Source: Prorocentrum cordatum (taxonomy: Eukaryota; Sar; Dinophyceae; Prorocentrales; Prorocentraceae). Taken from it: DNA of 64,000 nucleotides. Where the stretch lies: NCBI GenBank assembly GCA_963575745.1, contig CAUYUJ010015275.1, forward strand, positions 197,792 through 261,791, in the 5' to 3' direction. Under the pieces are notes generated by a model. The model ran no database searches and was not told the DNA's origin. It worked only from the letters and a program-made list of their open reading frames with translations. The translations under genes and the position numbers were made by a program. Below, in pieces: positions 59,567-64,000 of the stretch. Each line of letters starts with the position of its first letter. The stretch's first letter is position 1.

Positions 59567-61090
59567 AACATTATTTATTCTAAAGAATAATTATTGTTGG
59601 GCCCCCTGGTGCGCGCCCCCCCTGCGCCGCCTAGGCCGCAGCTACATTTTCATCATTTTCGTGAGGAAGCCTCAGAAAAGAGGGTGTGTACAGGATCCGG
59701 TTGTTTTGTTGTAATCCGCTTTCCCTTGCAAAAAACAATAGAAAATGACATTTCTTGTTCTAATATAATCAAATTTCAAGAATCCCTTGCAAAAAATAAG
59801 GTAAAGTGGACATTCGCGCGCGCAAGACGAAATCCTTCCAAAACCTTAGTGTTCGCAGCGATTTTAACATAAAAACATCAAAAAACCAATGGTTTTTCAA
59901 CAAAAAAATGTCAAAATCTCATCCCGCGCGCTCTTGCGGATTCGTAGGAAACCCAACACTTTTTAAACATTTCTGTCAAACGGGCTTTTGCGAGCAACTT
60001 TTTCGAACTTCTGCGACAACGGTTGCGCACCTGCCAGGGCCATCATCCCTGTCAAATAATACCATGCGGGACACATTCGTTTTTTCTTCGCGCGCGCACG
60101 CCGTCGTCGTCGGCCGCGGGGCCCTGAATAGTAGCCACGGTCGTCCGCATGCCACGAAGTGAAGTGTCCGAACGTCATAGGGCGGGAAGCTGGGTGTGGG
60201 TGGTGGCGAAGAGTCGTTTGGAAATTTGGTAGAGCTTGAACCGGCCCCCCCACAAAGTGGGGGTATTGCCCGCCTCCTATGAAAACCCTGGCACTGGTGA
60301 GAACGGAGTGTCCCCACGTGCTAGTAATTGTTGTTGTTGAACATTATTAATTCTAAAGAATAATTATTGTTGGGCCCCCTGGTGCACGCCCCCCCCCCCG
60401 CGCCTAGGCCGCAGCTACATTTTCATCATTTTCGTGAGGAAGCCTCAGGTAAAACGATGTGATCCAGATCCGGTTGTTTTGTTGTAATCCGTTTTCCCTT
60501 GCAAAAAACACTATAAAATGACATTTCTTGTTCTAATATAATCAAATTTCAAGAATCCCTTGCAAAAAATAAGGTAAAGTGGACATTCGCGCGCGCAAGA
60601 CGAAATCCTTCCAAAAGCTTAGTGTTCGGAACGATTTTAACATAAAAACATCAAAAAACCAATGGTTTTTCAACAAAAAAATGTCAAAATCTCATCCCGC
60701 GCGCTCTTGCGGATTCGTAGGAAACCCAACACTTTTTAAACATTTCTGTCAAACGGGCTTTTGCGAGCAACTTTTTCGAACTTCTGCGACAACGGTTGCG
60801 CACCTGCCAGGGCCATCATCCCTGTCAAATAATACCATGCGGGACACATTCGTTTTTTCTTCGCGCGCGCACGCCGTCGTCGTCGGCCGCGGGGCCCTGA
60901 ATAGTAGCCACGGTCGTCCGCATGCCACGAAGTGAAGTGTCCGAACGTCATAGGGCGGGAAGCTGGGTGTGGGTGGTGGCGAAGAGTCGTTTGGAAATTT
61001 GGTAGAGCTTGAACCGGCCCCCCCACAAAGTGGGGGTATTGCCCGCCTCCTATGAAAACCCTGGCACTGGTGAGAACGGAGTGTCCCCAG
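59567..61090 (+). mobile_element. Two T2 copies head-to-tail
   Basis: 59567-60332 and 60340-61090, nearly identical to each other and to 17078-17842. The first begins in the TTG tail of the preceding T1. The 5' third of the first (with CCTCAGAAAAGAGGGTGTG) matches the long copy at 16008, while its 3' part matches the short copies. Confidence 0.8.
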
Positions 61091-61107
61091 TCTTAAATGA
61101 TTGTTGC

Positions 61108-61147
<40 letters not shown>

Positions 61148-61189
61148 ATCGTCGTCATCGTCGTCGTTGTTGTTGCCCCCTCCTGCTAA

Positions 61190-61544
61190 CTTCTCTCGTG
61201 CTCTATCCTTCTCTGCACGTGGCAGGTAAGTGAGATATGCCCAGAGCGGGCACTATCGAAGACGACGAGGGCGGGCACTGATGGTTCGGAATCCATCTAT
61301 ATGTGTGTATATATATATATATATTCTGAATGGCACGCGAGCAGATCGGAGAGAACAGTATTGACGTGCTTGTTGCTGTGGTTGTTGTTGTTGTTCTTAT
61401 TGTTGTTGTTTTCGTTGTTGCTGTTTCTGTTGTCGGTGTTGTTGTTAGTTTGGTTATTGTTGTGGTTGCTATTGTTGTTGTTGATTTTGTTGATGTTGTT
61501 ATTGTTGTTGTTATTCTTGTTGTTGTTGTTCTGGTTGATGCTGC

Positions 61545-61585
<41 letters not shown>

Positions 61586-61586
61586 C

Positions 61587-61624
<38 letters not shown>

Positions 61625-61735
61625 GTTGTGCGTTGTTGCTTTCGCTGCTGTTGTGTTAGTGGTGTTATTATCGTTGTTATTGTTGGTGCTGTTGCTGTTG
61701 CGCATGTTTCTGCTGCTGTTACAGTTGTTGTTGAA
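61190..61735 (+). mobile_element. Diverged T1 3' end with long TTG tail
   Basis: GCACGTGGCAGGTAAGTGAG, a GACGACGAGGGCGGG block with a (TA)n insertion, GAGAACAGTATTGACGTGC, then more than 350 bp of TTG/GTT-type triplets. Confidence 0.65.
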
Positions 61736-61739
61736 TATT

Positions 61740-62565
61740 CGTTTCTATGGAATAATTTTGGTTGATCTCCAGAAACATTTCCGCGCGCTCTCGCCTCGAC
61801 GCCGGCTGCAATTCCTGTGAAAACGGGGCTCCCGCTCGAGCGCGGGCTTGATTGTAAATGTATGTCCTTGGAGGCGGAGGCCCAGCTACACCGACAAGGG
61901 CACCCGCTCGATACTTTCGCACCATTTACCCCGAGACACCCTGACCAGAGAGGCCCCCGAACTCAGGAATGGCGCTCTCCCTCGAGACTTCCTCGCAATT
62001 CAATCAAGTTGGCGGAGACCCGGCTACACCGACAAGGGCTCTGCTTGATATTTTTTCACGATCTACTCCGAGAGGCCCTGGCCAGAGAGGCCCCCGAGCT
62101 CAGGAACGGCTCTCTCGCTCGAGACCTTCTCGTGATTCAGTCAAGTTGGCGGAGGCCCAACCACGACGACAAGGGCTCTCGTTTGATTCTCCCTTACGAT
62201 TTTCTCAGAGAGGCCCTGGCCAGAGAGGGCCCAGATTTCCGGAATGGCGCTCTCGCTCGAGACTTCCTCGTAACTCAGTCGAGTTTGTGGAGGCCCAGCG
62301 ACGATGACCAGGGCTCCAGCTCGATGCTTCCTCGCGAAATACTCTGAGAGGCGCTGGCTAGAGAGGCCCCCGAACTCAGGAACGGCGCTCTCAATCGAGA
62401 CTTCCTCGCACCTCAGTCAGAGGACGACAAGGAAGAGATTCCCCCCCAAAGTGGGTGCGATCGAAGACGAATTGGGCGGCGGTACCGAGGATCTGAGTAT
62501 ATAGAATGAAAGACACGCGGGCAAGTAAGAGCGAACAGTCTTAACATGATTGCTGTTGTTGCTGT
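61740..62565 (+). mobile_element. T1-like element with about 135-140 bp internal repeat
   Basis: The GGAATAATTTTGGTTGATC start and T1 3' module (62444-62555) enclose four units containing CCAGAGAGGCCC and GAGACTTCCTCG, at about 61950, 62073, 62208 and 62345. Confidence 0.65.
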
Positions 62566-62589
62566 TGTGGTTGAATTTTCATTTCGAAA

Positions 62590-63310
62590 GACATGGTTGT
62601 TGACCACCCCCAGTGACCATTGTTTTTTCAAGTAATGTGCCCCTCCCGGGCTTTGCACTAGGCCTATTACAAGGGAAAGTAGTGGTGCTCAGATTGTGCC
62701 CCTGGCCCCCATTTTACAACAACACCAACCACAACTACAACGGCTCCCGCCTGATACATCCTCACAATTTCTTCAAACATCGCGCTCTCGCGAGGGACGT
62801 CCGAACAAGTTATGCAGGAATCGCGCTCTCGCGTTGGATTTCCTCACAATTTCTTCAGTCGCCGCGCCCTCGACACAGGAATCACGCTCTCGCTTTGGCC
62901 TTTCTCACTATTCACCTTGGAACCGCTCTATCGCTCGAGACTTCCTCGCGATTTATGCCGGACTCACGCTTCAGCAACCGTCTGCTCGACCTGGCCGCCT
63001 GGGCTCGCCTTCCCGACCCCCCCATTAGGGTCTGCCCGCCCGATCTGTCCGTCTGGTTCTGCCACGTGTTTTCTTCTCCTAGCCCCTAGTCCCACTCCTG
63101 CTAATTTCTCTCGTGCTCCATCCTTCTCCGTCCCCCTTCCATCCGTCCTCTCTTCCCCTGTTTTATAGGCTGCGCTGGATACAGGTGGCAGATAAGGACG
63201 ATATGCCCCCAAGGCAGGTAGATGGTATATCGAAGACGAAGAGGTCGGGTACTAAGGGTGTTGAATTGCACGCGAGCACATAGGAGCGAACAGTTCAAAT
63301 ATGATTGCTG
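62590..63310 (+). mobile_element. T1 element, last copy
   Basis: CATGGTTGTTGACCACCCCC start, body units with AATCGCGCTCTCGC, and a 3' module at about 63203-63305. A TGC/GAG/GAT microsatellite follows instead of a clean TTG tail. Confidence 0.7.
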
Positions 63311-63311
63311 C

Positions 63312-63568
63312 TGCTGCTGAGGAGGAGGATGAGGAGGAGGAGGGGGAGACCACGGGCGGAGGAGCAGGGTGCGGGTAGGAGGAGGTGGCGGACAAGACAA
63401 ACGAAACTGAGGAGGAAGAGGAGGAGGAGGAGGAGAATGATGCTGCTGCTGACGATGATTATGATTATGAGGATGATGCTGCTGATGATGATGACGATGA
63501 TGAATAGGATGGTTGCGATGATGATGGTGATGGTGATGGTGATGGTGATGGTGATGATGATGATGCTC

Positions 63569-63653
<85 letters not shown>

Positions 63654-63790
63654 GGATGACGACGACGATGATGATGATGATGATGATGATGGTGATGATG
63701 GTATGATGATGATGATGTGGTGGTGGAGGAGGATGAGGATCAGGAGGAGTAGAAGGAGGAGGAGGAGGAGGAGAAGACGAGGGCTTGGGC
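63312..63790. repeat. Compound GAG/GAT microsatellite
   Basis: GAG triplets, then GAT at about 63430-63720, then GAG. Confidence 0.95.
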
Positions 63791-64000
63791 AATCCGTGGC
63801 GACACAGCGCACAGCTCCAAGCCCGAAGGAGGAGAAGCAGAGACGGGGGACGACGACGGACGACAGACGACGACGCCCAAAGGCCCTGACATCTCCGACC
63901 GATTTGCGGGGATCAAGCCAGATACATCGGGGCATGTTGGAGATAAGTTGATGTACATCCAGATAAGTCGAGGTAATTGCAGAGAAACCCATGTAAATCT

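Overview
The window looks like nuclear DNA of a dinoflagellate. It is eukaryotic, dominated by repeats and very gene-poor. Two sequence facts point to dinoflagellates. (1) The one conserved gene has tiny exons joined by introns that begin mostly with GA or GC rather than GT, and whose acceptors are mostly AG followed by G. (2) At 43584-43601 there is an 18-base stretch matching 16/18 positions of the dinoflagellate trans-spliced leader. The species cannot be named from the sequence alone.

The only conserved cellular gene I can defend is the 3' part of an aldehyde dehydrogenase of the ALDH22/Msc7-like type, on the + strand. Ten exons of 39-78 nt are scattered from 6938 to about 56204. Concatenated they stay in one frame and give about 209 residues in collinear order: EETFGP cofactor motif, LPFGG motif, GFGRFAG motif and the C-terminal segment. 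The exon with the catalytic cysteine, and probably the last exon(s), were not found; the former is presumably upstream of the window. Nearly everything else in 6.9-56.2 kb is therefore intron.

The intron and flanking DNA is layered repeats: long trinucleotide microsatellites (GGA, GAT, TTG, GAC/GGC, TCG, CCG); minisatellites with 12-, 21/42-, 83-, 90- and about 371-bp units; short elements with terminal inverted repeats (7079-7227, 9043-9240, 9668-9885, 13019-13211, 13363-13570, 27018-27245, 40814-40906); decayed non-LTR retrotransposons (an R2-like C-terminus at 3.2-4.05 kb and an endonuclease/RT LINE at 12.5-15.5 kb); and at least two related families of (TTG)n-tailed retroposon-like elements, here called T1 and T2. 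Between 56.6 and 63.3 kb these stand head-to-tail, each starting in or near the TTG tail of the previous one. A further family built of CTTGGGG-type motifs (here called L) occurs at 20.5, 27, 31-32, 33.4-34.7, 42.2-42.9 and 51 kb.

A second possible gene is an intronless frame at 43693-45138, just downstream of the spliced-leader-like sequence. It would be a processed, reinserted mRNA copy with one in-frame stop. No rRNA, tRNA, CRISPR array or bacterial-type operon was recognised. The many long open frames inside microsatellites are treated as artefacts of three-base periodicity.
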